A stretch of DNA of 64,000 bases from CAYNSB01 sp964399625 (GTDB taxonomy: Bacteria; Planctomycetota; Phycisphaerae; Phycisphaerales; UBA1924), in contig CAYNSB010000005.1 in NCBI GenBank assembly GCA_964399625.1, positions 1 through 64,000 on the forward strand. The letters run 5' to 3'. Positions 56,859 through 64,000 of this stretch are shown here, one piece after another. The notes below the pieces were generated by a model. The model was not told where the DNA came from. It worked only from the letters and a program-made list of their open reading frames with translations, and did no database searches. Made by a program: the position numbers and the translations under genes. Position 1 is the stretch's first letter. Each line of letters starts with the position of its first letter.

Positions 56859-57785
56859 GTGGACCAACTGCTCCAGACACTCAAGGACGCGCTCGCCATC
56901 GGGAGCCTCTACGCGCTCATCGCGCTGGGGTACACGATGGTGTACGGCATCCTGAAGTTCATCAACTTCGCGCACAGCGACGTGGTGGTGCTGGGGGCGT
57001 GGTCCTCGCTGGTCTTCGCGCGATGGGCCGAGCACAAGGCGCATTGGGAGCACGCGCCGTGGTGGTTCGGCGGCGTGGTGCTGCTGGGGGCGATGCTGTT
57101 CTGCGGGCTCGTGGGCTTCACGATCGAGCGCCTCGCGTACAAGCCCCTGCGCCGGGCGCCGCGCCTGAACGTGCTCATCACCGCGATCGGCGTCTCGCTG
57201 TTCCTCCAGAACACCGGGCAGCTTGAGAAGGTCTTCGGCACCAAGCCCTCGTCCATTCCGCCGCTCGTGAACGATCGCGTGCTCGCCTCGATCGGCAACG
57301 TGCACCTGAACCTGCTCGATGTCATCGGGTTCGCGACGGCGGTGGTCCTGATGCTGGCGCTCGACTGGCTCGTCTTCCGGACCAAGGTCGGGCGGGCGAT
57401 GCGCGCGGTGAGCTTCAGCCCGCAGAACGCCGGGCTCATGGGCGTGCCCGTCGATCGCGTGATCTCCTTCACGTTTGTGCTCGGGTCGATGCTCGCGGCG
57501 ACGGGCGGGTTCCTCTGGGCCCTGAAGTACCAGCAGGTGAATCAGCCGGCGGACACGGGCTGGACGCTGCTGGGGCTGAAGGCGTTCGTCGCGGCGGTCG
57601 TGGGGGGGATCGGCAACGTGCGCGGCGCGATGCTGGGCGGGCTGGCGATCGGGCTCCTCGAGCAGTTCGGCTCCGCGTACCTCAACTCCAGCCTCGCGGA
57701 CGTGTATGTCTTCAGTCTGCTGATCGTCGTTCTGCTGTTCCGCCCCAGCGGCATCCTGGGCAAGGCCATCGTCGAAAAGGTCTGA
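56859..57785 (+). CDS. livH: Branched-chain amino-acid ABC transporter permease LivH
   Basis: A 308-residue LivH-type permease with about eight helices. GYTMVYGILKFINFAHSD at the N-terminus and RAMRAVSFSPQNAGLMGVPVDRVISFTFVLGS in the middle are characteristic; the latter is the EAA-like loop that contacts the ATPases. It starts at a GTG (56859) with no clear ribosome site; GGGGAGA is 18 nt away. It forms the membrane channel together with LivM. Confidence 0.95.
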   Translation: MDQLLQTLKDALAIGSLYALIALGYTMVYGILKFINFAHSDVVVLGAWSSLVFARWAEHKAHWEHAPWWFGGVVLLGAMLFCGLVGFTIERLAYKPLRRAPRLNVLITAIGVSLFLQNTGQLEKVFGTKPSSIPPLVNDRVLASIGNVHLNLLDVIGFATAVVLMLALDWLVFRTKVGRAMRAVSFSPQNAGLMGVPVDRVISFTFVLGSMLAATGGFLWALKYQQVNQPADTGWTLLGLKAFVAAVVGGIGNVRGAMLGGLAIGLLEQFGSAYLNSSLADVYVFSLLIVVLLFRPSGILGKAIVEKV

Positions 57786-57798
57786 TTTCGTTCACCGC

Positions 57799-58944
57799 AT
57801 GAGCACGCTCGCCGACATCGCCCGCCCGCTGCGCCCCGCGCTGCCTCTCGCGCTGGTCCGGGGCGTCGCGCCCATGCTCGTGGGCATCGCGATCGCGCTT
57901 GTGGCCCATCTTTTCGTGCGCCCGAACATCGAGGCGTATCCCGCGAAGCTGCTCCTGGACATCGGGATCAACTGCATCCTCGCCGTCTCGCTCACCATGG
58001 TGAACGGGTTCACGGGGCAGTTCTCGATGGGGCACGCGGGGTTCATGGCCGTGGGCGGGTACGCCTCGGGCATCGTCACCTACTACGTCTCGATGAAGCT
58101 CTGGAACTCGCCCATCGATGTCGGCGGCGTGCTGTCGGGGACGTTGGGCGGTGAGGGGCTGCCCTGGCTCAAGTGGGGCGATGTGCTCTTTGTGGGCGCG
58201 CTGCTCGTGGGCGGGCTGGTCTCGGCGCTGCTGGGCGTGGTCGTGGGTCTGCCGTCCTTGCGGCTCAAGGGCGACTATCTCGCGCTGGTGACGCTGGGCT
58301 TTGGCGAGATCGTGCGCGTGCTCATCCAGCAGACCAACCCCGTGCTCGATACGCCCGAGCAGCTGGCGCAGACGCCCTTGTGGAAGGTGCCGACCCAGGT
58401 TGGCGGATCGCTGGGATTCTCCGGGCTCCCCACGTACACGAGCCATTTCTGGGTTTTCCTGGCGCTGGCGCTGACGCTCATCGTCGCGTTCCGCCTCAAG
58501 ACGAGCACCTTCGGGCGCGCGTTCCTCTCCATCCGCGAGGATGAGATCGCCGCGGAGGCGATGGGCGTGAACACGACGCGCTACAAGGTCTGGGCGTTCG
58601 TGCTCGCGGCGTTCTTCGCGGGGATCGCGGGCGGGCTCTTCTCGCACACGCTGGGCGTGGGGCTCTCGGCCGAGGCCGCGGGCTTCCAGAAGAGCTTCGA
58701 CATCATCATCATGGTGGTGCTGGGCGGGCTGGGGAGCATCTCGGGGGCGGTCGTGGCGGCGGTGGTGGTGACGATCTTGCCCGAGTGGCTGCGGCCGATC
58801 GCCGAGTACCGCATGATCATCTACGCCCTGGCCCTCATCTTCATCATGATCTTCCGCCCCAAGGGCATCTTCGGCGTGCGCGAGGTCTGGGAGAGGGCGG
58901 CGTGGTCGTGGATCACGGGCTCGAAGAAGGGGGCACGCTCGTGA
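57799..58944 (+). CDS. livM: Branched-chain amino-acid ABC transporter permease LivM
   Basis: A 381-residue LivM-type permease with about ten helices. LTMVNGFTGQFSMGHAGFMAVGGYASGI and TSTFGRAFLSIREDEIAAEAMGVNTTRYKVWAFVLAAFFAGIAGGLF are family segments, the latter containing the EAA-type loop. It lies 13 nt after livH and overlaps livG by GTGA. Confidence 0.95.
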   Translation: MSTLADIARPLRPALPLALVRGVAPMLVGIAIALVAHLFVRPNIEAYPAKLLLDIGINCILAVSLTMVNGFTGQFSMGHAGFMAVGGYASGIVTYYVSMKLWNSPIDVGGVLSGTLGGEGLPWLKWGDVLFVGALLVGGLVSALLGVVVGLPSLRLKGDYLALVTLGFGEIVRVLIQQTNPVLDTPEQLAQTPLWKVPTQVGGSLGFSGLPTYTSHFWVFLALALTLIVAFRLKTSTFGRAFLSIREDEIAAEAMGVNTTRYKVWAFVLAAFFAGIAGGLFSHTLGVGLSAEAAGFQKSFDIIIMVVLGGLGSISGAVVAAVVVTILPEWLRPIAEYRMIIYALALIFIMIFRPKGIFGVREVWERAAWSWITGSKKGARS

Positions 58945-59738
58945 GCGCCTCAGCACCCTCTGCTTCCGATGCCGTTCTCTCCGTTCGCGCCATCAGCAAG
59001 GCCTTCGGCGGGCTCAAGGCCGTCACGGACTTCTCCCTGGACCTTCCGCCCGGGCGTTTGCACGGGCTGATCGGGCCCAACGGCGCGGGCAAGACGACGT
59101 GCTTCAACCTTCTCACCGGCGTCTACGCGCCAGATGCGGGCGATGTGCGCCTGCTGGGCAGGTCGCTCATCGGGCTGCGTCCGTACCAGCGTGCGATCGC
59201 GGGGATGGCGCGGACGTTCCAGAACATCCGCCTCTTCGCCGAGCTCTCGGTTCTCGACAACGTGAAGATCGCCTGCCACCTCCGCACGACGCACGCGATG
59301 GGCGAGGCGATCCTGCGTCTGCCGCGCCACACGGGCGAAGAGCGGGCGATCACGGCCCGTGCGCTCGAGCTGCTCGATGCCCTGGGCCTCAAGGACCGCG
59401 CGGGCGAGGACGCACGCTCCTTGCCCTACGGCGACCAGCGCCGCCTGGAGATCGCCCGCGCCCTGGCGACAAACCCACGCGTGCTGCTGCTGGATGAGCC
59501 CGCGGCGGGCATGAACCCGCAGGAGAAGGTCGAGCTGCGCGGGCTGATCCGCACGATCCGGGATCGATTCGAGCTCACGATCCTGCTCATCGAGCACGAC
59601 ATGGGGCTGGTCATGGACATCTGCGAGCGGATCACGGTGCTGGACTACGGCGTGACGATCGCCGAGGGGCCGCCGGCGGAGATCCAAAAGAATCCCAAGG
59701 TCATCGAGGCGTACCTCGGAGAGGCGGTGCACGCGTGA
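58941..59738 (+). CDS. livG: Branched-chain amino-acid ABC transporter ATPase LivG
   Basis: A 265-residue ABC ATPase. Walker A GPNGAGKTT, LivG-type QRAIAGMARTFQNIRLF, a signature read as LPYGDQRRLEIARAL (Pro where Ser is usual, as in many LivG) and Walker B VLLLDEPAAGMNP are all in order. It hydrolyses ATP together with LivF. The GTG start at 58941 overlaps the livM stop. The first 15 residues are an Ala/Ser-rich extension. Confidence 0.95.
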   Translation: MSASAPSASDAVLSVRAISKAFGGLKAVTDFSLDLPPGRLHGLIGPNGAGKTTCFNLLTGVYAPDAGDVRLLGRSLIGLRPYQRAIAGMARTFQNIRLFAELSVLDNVKIACHLRTTHAMGEAILRLPRHTGEERAITARALELLDALGLKDRAGEDARSLPYGDQRRLEIARALATNPRVLLLDEPAAGMNPQEKVELRGLIRTIRDRFELTILLIEHDMGLVMDICERITVLDYGVTIAEGPPAEIQKNPKVIEAYLGEAVHA

Positions 59739-60460
59739 GCGTCCCCCCCCCGATGCTCGAAGTCCGCGATCTTTCGGTGCGTTACGGCGCGATCGAGGCG
59801 CTGCACGGGCTGTCGATCAACGTCGCGCAGGGGCAGATCGTCACGCTCATCGGGTGCAACGGGGCGGGCAAGAGCACGACCCTGCGCTCGATCTCGGGGC
59901 TGCTCCGTCCCAGCAAGGGCCAGGTGATGTTCGAGGGCAAGCCGATCTCGGGGATGGCGCCCCACCAGATCGTGCGTCTGGGCATCGCGCAGGCGCCCGA
60001 GGGGCGGGGGATCTTCTCGAACCTGACAGTCGAGGAGAACCTCGACATGGGCGCGTTCGCACGCAAGGACCACGACCAGATCGCCAAGGATCGCGAGCGC
60101 GCGCTCACGCTCTTCCCGCGCGTGCGGGAGCGCCTGAAGCAGAACGCGGGCACCCTCTCGGGCGGCGAGCAGCAGATGCTCGCCATCGCCCGGGCGCTCA
60201 TGGCCCGTCCGCGACTGCTCCTGCTCGACGAGCCCTCGCTCGGGCTGGCGCCGCAGATCGTGCAGACGATCTTCAAGATCATCCGCGAGATCAACGAGAG
60301 CGGCACGACGATCCTGCTCGTGGAGCAGAACGCGCACATGGCCCTGGACGTCGCCCACTACGGGTACGTGATCGAGGTCGGGCGCATCGTGATGCAGGAC
60401 ACGGGCAAGAGCCTCGCCAAGAGCGACGAGGTCCGCAAGGCGTATCTGGGCGTGGCGTGA
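59735..60460 (+). CDS. livF: Branched-chain amino-acid ABC transporter ATPase LivF
   Basis: A 241-residue ABC ATPase. Walker A is GCNGAGKST, Q-loop IAQAPEGRGIFSNLTVEENL, signature LSGGEQQMLAIARAL and Walker B LLLLDEPSLGLAP. It completes the livKHMGF operon. The start GTG overlaps the livG stop by 4 nt, indicating coupled translation. Confidence 0.96.
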   Translation: MSVPPPMLEVRDLSVRYGAIEALHGLSINVAQGQIVTLIGCNGAGKSTTLRSISGLLRPSKGQVMFEGKPISGMAPHQIVRLGIAQAPEGRGIFSNLTVEENLDMGAFARKDHDQIAKDRERALTLFPRVRERLKQNAGTLSGGEQQMLAIARALMARPRLLLLDEPSLGLAPQIVQTIFKIIREINESGTTILLVEQNAHMALDVAHYGYVIEVGRIVMQDTGKSLAKSDEVRKAYLGVA

Positions 60461-60473
60461 GCCGCCCCGACGC

Positions 60474-61022
60474 TCACCCGACCTGAGCGTCCAGTTCCTT
60501 CGCGATCCTGGCGATGGCCTCGTGGGCCGAGGCGAGGGTTGCCGCGCGCGAGCGCCGCCGCGCGCTCCGCCACACCCACGGGATGGGCAGGACCGTGATA
60601 GGGAGGTACCACCACCACGTCGGGATCCATCCCCATTCACCGGGGATCAGCGCGTCCATGAAGTACACGCCCGGCCACACGGTCGCGACGAGGATGATCG
60701 CGAAGATGGCGGGCAGCTTGTGGAGCGGCCTCAACTCGAAGCGGATCGCATCGTGCTCGATTGTGCCGGCGAGCAGCGCGTCGAAGGGGTTGCCGTGGGC
60801 CGCGACGCAGAAGTCCGTGCCGCTGGCGGGAGCCTCGAATCCGGGCAGGCGCCCGCGCTTGGAGGCGGTTCGAAGGCGATCGATCACGGCGTCCCGCCCC
60901 AGGGAGACCTTCACGCTGGGCAGGCGTTCTTCCGCGCTGTGGCGCAGGGCGTCCGGCGTAGAGGTTTCGGACCGTGCCCGCGCATCGCTCGCAGGTTGGG
61001 GGGGAGTTTGGATGGTCGACAT
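60474..61022 (-). CDS. Two-TM membrane protein, function unknown
   Basis: A 182-residue protein. A polar N-terminus of about 90 residues is followed by two helices (about 104-124 and 134-150) with a Trp-rich turn (GEWGWIPTWWWYLP), and a basic C-terminal helix. No family is recognised. GAGGGG precedes the ATG and a TACATT hexamer lies upstream. It is convergent with livF and divergent from the next small gene. Confidence 0.75.
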   Translation of the reverse strand: MSTIQTPPQPASDARARSETSTPDALRHSAEERLPSVKVSLGRDAVIDRLRTASKRGRLPGFEAPASGTDFCVAAHGNPFDALLAGTIEHDAIRFELRPLHKLPAIFAIILVATVWPGVYFMDALIPGEWGWIPTWWWYLPITVLPIPWVWRSARRRSRAATLASAHEAIARIAKELDAQVG

Positions 61023-61151
61023 GGCCCCTCGTCGAGTTATCCCAATGTATCGACCCGGGCTCCGCTGGGTTTCCGGGAATCACAGATTACACTCCATTGC
61101 CGCTCGATTCACGCGGATTGCAGCGCGGCTATCCGGACCACGGAGATCGGT

Positions 61152-61619
61152 GTGGGAACGCTCGCACGTGCCAGGCCCGCCCTTCGCCTCGTGGACGCCG
61201 GTGCGCCCGCGCCCAGCGCGCGCCGCGCCCGGGCTGAAGACTCGCGGGCGGTGGGGGAGGAGAACCGCTCGGCCGCGGGGCTGTCGCCCACCGATGCACG
61301 CTGGGTGCTCGCGGTGCGCACGGCGCAGCTGATCCAGGGTGGTCGGGCCGCGATCCTGACGCCCGAGTGCCGGACGCGCCTGCTCGCCCTGGGTGCACGC
61401 CTGGGCCTCCGCGCGTTCGACACAAACCTGGTGATCGCGATCGTTCAGGATGGGGCCCGACGCGGCGACGCCCTGGGCGAACCGTCCGAGGAGCGGCTTG
61501 CGCTGATCCGCCCCGCGCCGGCGATGAGCGAGCGCGCGGGCTGGTGGGCGGTGCTCGCGTCGATCATGCTGGGCGTGGCGTTCTTCGTTCTGGCGGTGCG
61601 GTGGCTCATCGCGTCGTGA
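61152..61619 (+). CDS. Small C-terminally anchored membrane protein, function unknown
   Basis: A 155-residue protein with a soluble N-terminal 125 residues (DARWVLAVRTAQLIQGGRAAILTPECRTRLLALGARLG) and a single hydrophobic helix near the C-terminus (AGWWAVLASIMLGVAFFVLAVRWLIAS). This orientation is a tail anchor with the domain in the cytoplasm. No family is recognised. The GTG at 61152 has GGAG 6 nt upstream, and a TACACT promoter-like hexamer lies at 61088-61093. It precedes panB by 33 nt. Confidence 0.68.
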   Translation: MGTLARARPALRLVDAGAPAPSARRARAEDSRAVGEENRSAAGLSPTDARWVLAVRTAQLIQGGRAAILTPECRTRLLALGARLGLRAFDTNLVIAIVQDGARRGDALGEPSEERLALIRPAPAMSERAGWWAVLASIMLGVAFFVLAVRWLIAS

Positions 61620-61640
61620 ACCCGTCGCCGGCGTTCGTCG

Positions 61641-61646
61641 TAGGAT
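61641..61646 (+). promoter_or_regulatory. -10-like hexamer, leaderless geometry, panB
   Basis: TAGGAT is followed by 6 nt and the GTG at 61653. Confidence 0.5.
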
Positions 61647-61652
61647 TCTCGC

Positions 61653-62513
61653 GTGAGCACACCTACGCCCGTCACAATCCGCACGATCCGACAGATGGTC
61701 GCCGCGGGCGAGCGATTCGCCTCCCTGACCTGCTACGACGCGACGAGCGCGCGCTGGCTGCAGCGGGCGGGTGTGCACATCCTGCTCGTGGGCGATACCG
61801 CGGCCGAGGTCATCCTGGGCTACTCGCGGACGATCGACATGCCCCTGGACGTGCTGCTCGCGCTGACGGCCGGGGTCAAGCGCGGTGCGCCGCAGACCCT
61901 GGTCATGGGCGACATGCCCTTCATGAGCTACCAGGCCGACGAGGCGAGCGCGATACGCAACGCCGGGCGGTTTCTGACCGAAGGGCTCGCGGACATCGTG
62001 AAGGTGGAGGCGGACGCGTCGTTCGCCCCGCTGATCGCGAAGATGACGCGCGCGGGCATCCCGGTGTGTGCGCACGTGGGCAGCAGGCCCCAGCAGGCGG
62101 CGCTCTCGGGCGGATATGGGTCAGCGGGGCGCACGCCCGAAGAGGCGCAGCGCATCCTTCGGGATGCCGCGGCGCTGGAGGAGGCCGGGGCCGTCATGCT
62201 GCTTGTCGAGGCGGTGCCCGATGAGGTCGCGAGCAAGCTCGTGTCCGCGTCTCGCGTGCCGGTGATTGGCATCGGGGCGGGCCTGGCGCCGCACGGGCAG
62301 GTGCTCGTTCTGCAGGATCTGCTGGGGCTGACCGAAGTTCCGCCGCGGTTCGCCGAGCCGACGGCCCAACTGGGTCCGGTGTTGCAGGAGGCCGCCGCGG
62401 AGTGGGTGCGTCGCGTGCAGAAGGGTGAGATCGGCGGGCGCGGGTACACAATGTCTGTGCCCGCGGGGCTGGGGGCGCGAAACCCCAAGGCGGGGGCAGC
62501 CGAAAGAACCTGA
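61653..62513 (+). CDS. panB: Ketopantoate hydroxymethyltransferase
   Basis: A 286-residue enzyme that adds a hydroxymethyl group from methylene-tetrahydrofolate to 2-oxoisovalerate, the first committed step to pantothenate and CoA. The magnesium ligands are kept: Asp in VGDTAAEVILG, Asp in MGDMPFMSYQ and Glu in VKVEADAS. The first loop is VGDT rather than VGDS, and KVEAD replaces the usual KLEGG. GIGAGLAPHGQVLVLQDLLGL is the C-terminal signature. It is a diverged version but still likely functional. The GTG start follows TAGGAT by 6 nt. It is followed by an HtrA protease gene 40 nt later. Confidence 0.92.
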   Translation: MSTPTPVTIRTIRQMVAAGERFASLTCYDATSARWLQRAGVHILLVGDTAAEVILGYSRTIDMPLDVLLALTAGVKRGAPQTLVMGDMPFMSYQADEASAIRNAGRFLTEGLADIVKVEADASFAPLIAKMTRAGIPVCAHVGSRPQQAALSGGYGSAGRTPEEAQRILRDAAALEEAGAVMLLVEAVPDEVASKLVSASRVPVIGIGAGLAPHGQVLVLQDLLGLTEVPPRFAEPTAQLGPVLQEAAAEWVRRVQKGEIGGRGYTMSVPAGLGARNPKAGAAERT

Positions 62514-62553
62514 GCCTGCGCGGGCGGTCGCGGGGGCCCAACTGGAGAACGTC

Positions 62554-63987
62554 ATGCGTCGCATCGTTTCGTACGGTCCAGCGCTGGTCGTGCTGCTGAC
62601 GGTGGTCGCGCTGCTCGCGGGGGCGCCCGCGCTCGTGCGTCGCGTCGCGTCGGCGCAGACCTCCGCGCGCATCGTGCTGGCGCAGCAGTCGCTCGCGGAC
62701 GACGACATCCTCGAGCGGATCAACACGGCGACGCGGGCGGTGGGAGAGGCGGTCCGCCCCAGCGTGGTGCACATCGAGGTTGTTCCCGCCGGCGAGCGCG
62801 GGTGGCGTGTGCGCTCGAACGGCACGGGCTGGGTGTACGACAACGGCGGGCACGTGGTGACCAACGCCCACGTCGTGCGCGGGGCCGAGTCCATCACGAT
62901 CCAGTTCGCCGACGGGCGCACGCTCGAGCCCGAGTCGATCCGCGGCGCGCCGTTCCTCGCGGACCCATTCACGGACATCGCGGTGCTCAAGCTGCCCGCG
63001 GGCGATTACATCCACCCCGCGTCGCGCGCCACGGGCGTCATGCCCCAGCAGGGCGATCGGGTCTTCGCGTTCGGCTCGCCCTTCGGGTTCCGGTTCTCCA
63101 TGACGCAGGGCATCGTGGGCGGCGTGGGCCGCGACCCGCAGACCGCCAGCGAGTTCGGCGGGTACACGAACTACATCCAGCACGACGCGGCGGTGAACCC
63201 GGGCAACTCGGGCGGCCCGCTCGTGGACGTGAAGGGGCGCGTGATCGGCATGAACGTCGCGATCGCGACCGGGCGCGACAGCCAGGGAACGACGGGCGAG
63301 GGGCAGTCCGCGGGCATCAGCTTCGCGATCCCCATGGGAACGATCGAGAGCGTCGTGGGGCAGCTCATCGATCGGGGCGAGGTGGCGCGAGGGTTCATGG
63401 GCGTGCGTTGGGCGGCGGCGGAGGACGGCGTCGTGTACGAGCCGAGCATCCGGCGCGTGGGCATCCGCGTGCGCGACGTGGAGGAGAACACCCCCGCGGC
63501 GCGGGCTGGCGTGAAGCCGGGCGACATTATCACCGACGTGGCGGGCACGCCCGTGACGAACTACGCGATGCTGCGCTCGATCATCACGTCCACGCGTCCG
63601 GGAACGACGATCGACGTGCGAGCCTGGCGTGAGGGATCGCCGCACGAGCTGCGCGTGCAGCTGGGCGAGCTGCCCAAGAGCGTCGCGGTCGAGCAGAGCG
63701 GCGTGTGGCGCGAGTTCCTGCGATTCGGGCTGACGATCCGCGAGGGCGTGGACGGGCCGCGCATCAGCCAGGTGCGCGAGGACTCGCCCGCGCTGGAAGC
63801 GGGATTCAAGGTCGGTCAGCTCATCCTGCGCGTGAACGAACGCCCGGTGCGGACGTTCGGCGACGTGCAGGCCGCGGCGTACGACGAGGGCTTCCTCGTG
63901 GGCCGGCGCGTCGTGCTGAGCGTCTCGGAAACGAGCGAGCAGGGCATGGGCGAGCCCAAGGACCTGGAGATCTTCCTGCGTCGGTAG
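62554..63987 (+). CDS. degP: HtrA/DegP-type serine protease with two PDZ domains
   Basis: A 477-residue envelope protease with a signal peptide or anchor in the first 35 residues. The trypsin-like domain has His106 in VVTNAHVV, Asp141 in FTDIAVLKL and Ser219 in NPGNSGGPL. Two PDZ domains follow (about 275-370, RGFMGVRWAAAEDG then NTPAARAGVKPGDIITD, and 385-475, EDSPALEAGFKVGQLILRVNERPV). HtrA proteases degrade or refold damaged envelope proteins and are activated by misfolded C-termini bound to PDZ1. GGAG precedes the ATG. It is the last gene in the window. Confidence 0.96.
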   Translation: MRRIVSYGPALVVLLTVVALLAGAPALVRRVASAQTSARIVLAQQSLADDDILERINTATRAVGEAVRPSVVHIEVVPAGERGWRVRSNGTGWVYDNGGHVVTNAHVVRGAESITIQFADGRTLEPESIRGAPFLADPFTDIAVLKLPAGDYIHPASRATGVMPQQGDRVFAFGSPFGFRFSMTQGIVGGVGRDPQTASEFGGYTNYIQHDAAVNPGNSGGPLVDVKGRVIGMNVAIATGRDSQGTTGEGQSAGISFAIPMGTIESVVGQLIDRGEVARGFMGVRWAAAEDGVVYEPSIRRVGIRVRDVEENTPAARAGVKPGDIITDVAGTPVTNYAMLRSIITSTRPGTTIDVRAWREGSPHELRVQLGELPKSVAVEQSGVWREFLRFGLTIREGVDGPRISQVREDSPALEAGFKVGQLILRVNERPVRTFGDVQAAAYDEGFLVGRRVVLSVSETSEQGMGEPKDLEIFLRR

Positions 63988-64000
63988 GTCCGAGCGCGGC

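Noticed and set aside
55533..60460. The ABC cluster could be a urea importer (urtABCDE).
   Set aside because: The binding protein reads as LivK-type, the ATPases are ordinary LivG/F and no urease genes are seen; the substrate remains unproven.

Overview
The window is a contiguous, very GC-rich, densely coding chromosomal segment, most likely from a member of the Planctomycetota, class Phycisphaerae. The clues are an alternative complex III next to a caa3-type oxidase, an exported protein with a PSPGTATL-type (PEP-CTERM-like) C-terminal anchor, an H-X9-DG pseudopilin-like protein, an OmcB-like DUF11 cysteine-rich lipoprotein, small zinc-ribbon membrane proteins, HAF-repeat and dockerin-like secreted proteins, and a large Ser/Thr kinase with a TPR tail. 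I see no rRNA, tRNA, CRISPR array, insertion sequence or prophage. The lineage call is inference from gene content, not from a marker gene.

Layout. 1-10.5 kb is a respiratory super-operon: the end of actC, then actD, actE, actF, a small membrane protein, a Sco copper chaperone, and oxidase subunits II (with fused cytochrome c), I, III and IV, then a membrane protein of unknown role. 10.5-21.6 kb is housekeeping and accessory metabolism: an ITP/XTP pyrophosphatase, a PfkB-type kinase, a Tat-exported ankyrin protein, an ALDH7-type dehydrogenase with ribose-5-phosphate isomerase, a secreted HAF protein with a long glycine-rich tail, fumarylacetoacetase, and a FIST sensor protein. 21.8-32.2 kb holds envelope and secreted proteins (an SH3-like exported protein, a TolC-family lipoprotein, an exported transglutaminase-like protein, a pseudopilin and a DUF2959 lipoprotein), with Sua5, a DinB protein and isocitrate dehydrogenase between them. 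32.6-48.1 kb carries the OmcB-like lipoprotein with a structured leader, an atypical Fpg-type glycosylase, a methyltransferase, PhoU, a UbiA prenyltransferase, an M28 peptidase, glycine decarboxylase, a DUF1028 lipoprotein with a small pore-type membrane protein, and the PEP-CTERM-like protein. 48.2-55.4 kb is a protein-modification block: a membrane Ser/Thr kinase divergent from two tandem O-GlcNAc-transferase-like (GT41) genes, with a possible PD-(D/E)XK protein behind them. 55.5-60.5 kb is a complete livKHMGF branched-chain amino-acid importer. 60.5-64 kb has two small membrane proteins, PanB and an HtrA-type protease.

How the genes work together. Quinol oxidation by complex III-like ActABCDEF (actA/B would lie before base 1) feeds electrons to the caa3 oxidase, whose CuA site Sco would load. 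Amino-acid uptake (Liv), the fumarylacetoacetase step of tyrosine breakdown, ALDH7 and glycine decarboxylase suggest an organism that respires amino acids.

A striking global feature is gene starts: about eleven genes have a -10-like TANNNT hexamer 6-8 nt before the start codon and no ribosome binding site, the geometry of leaderless transcripts. Other genes have clear GGAGG-type sites. All names rest on reading motifs by eye; no database search was run.
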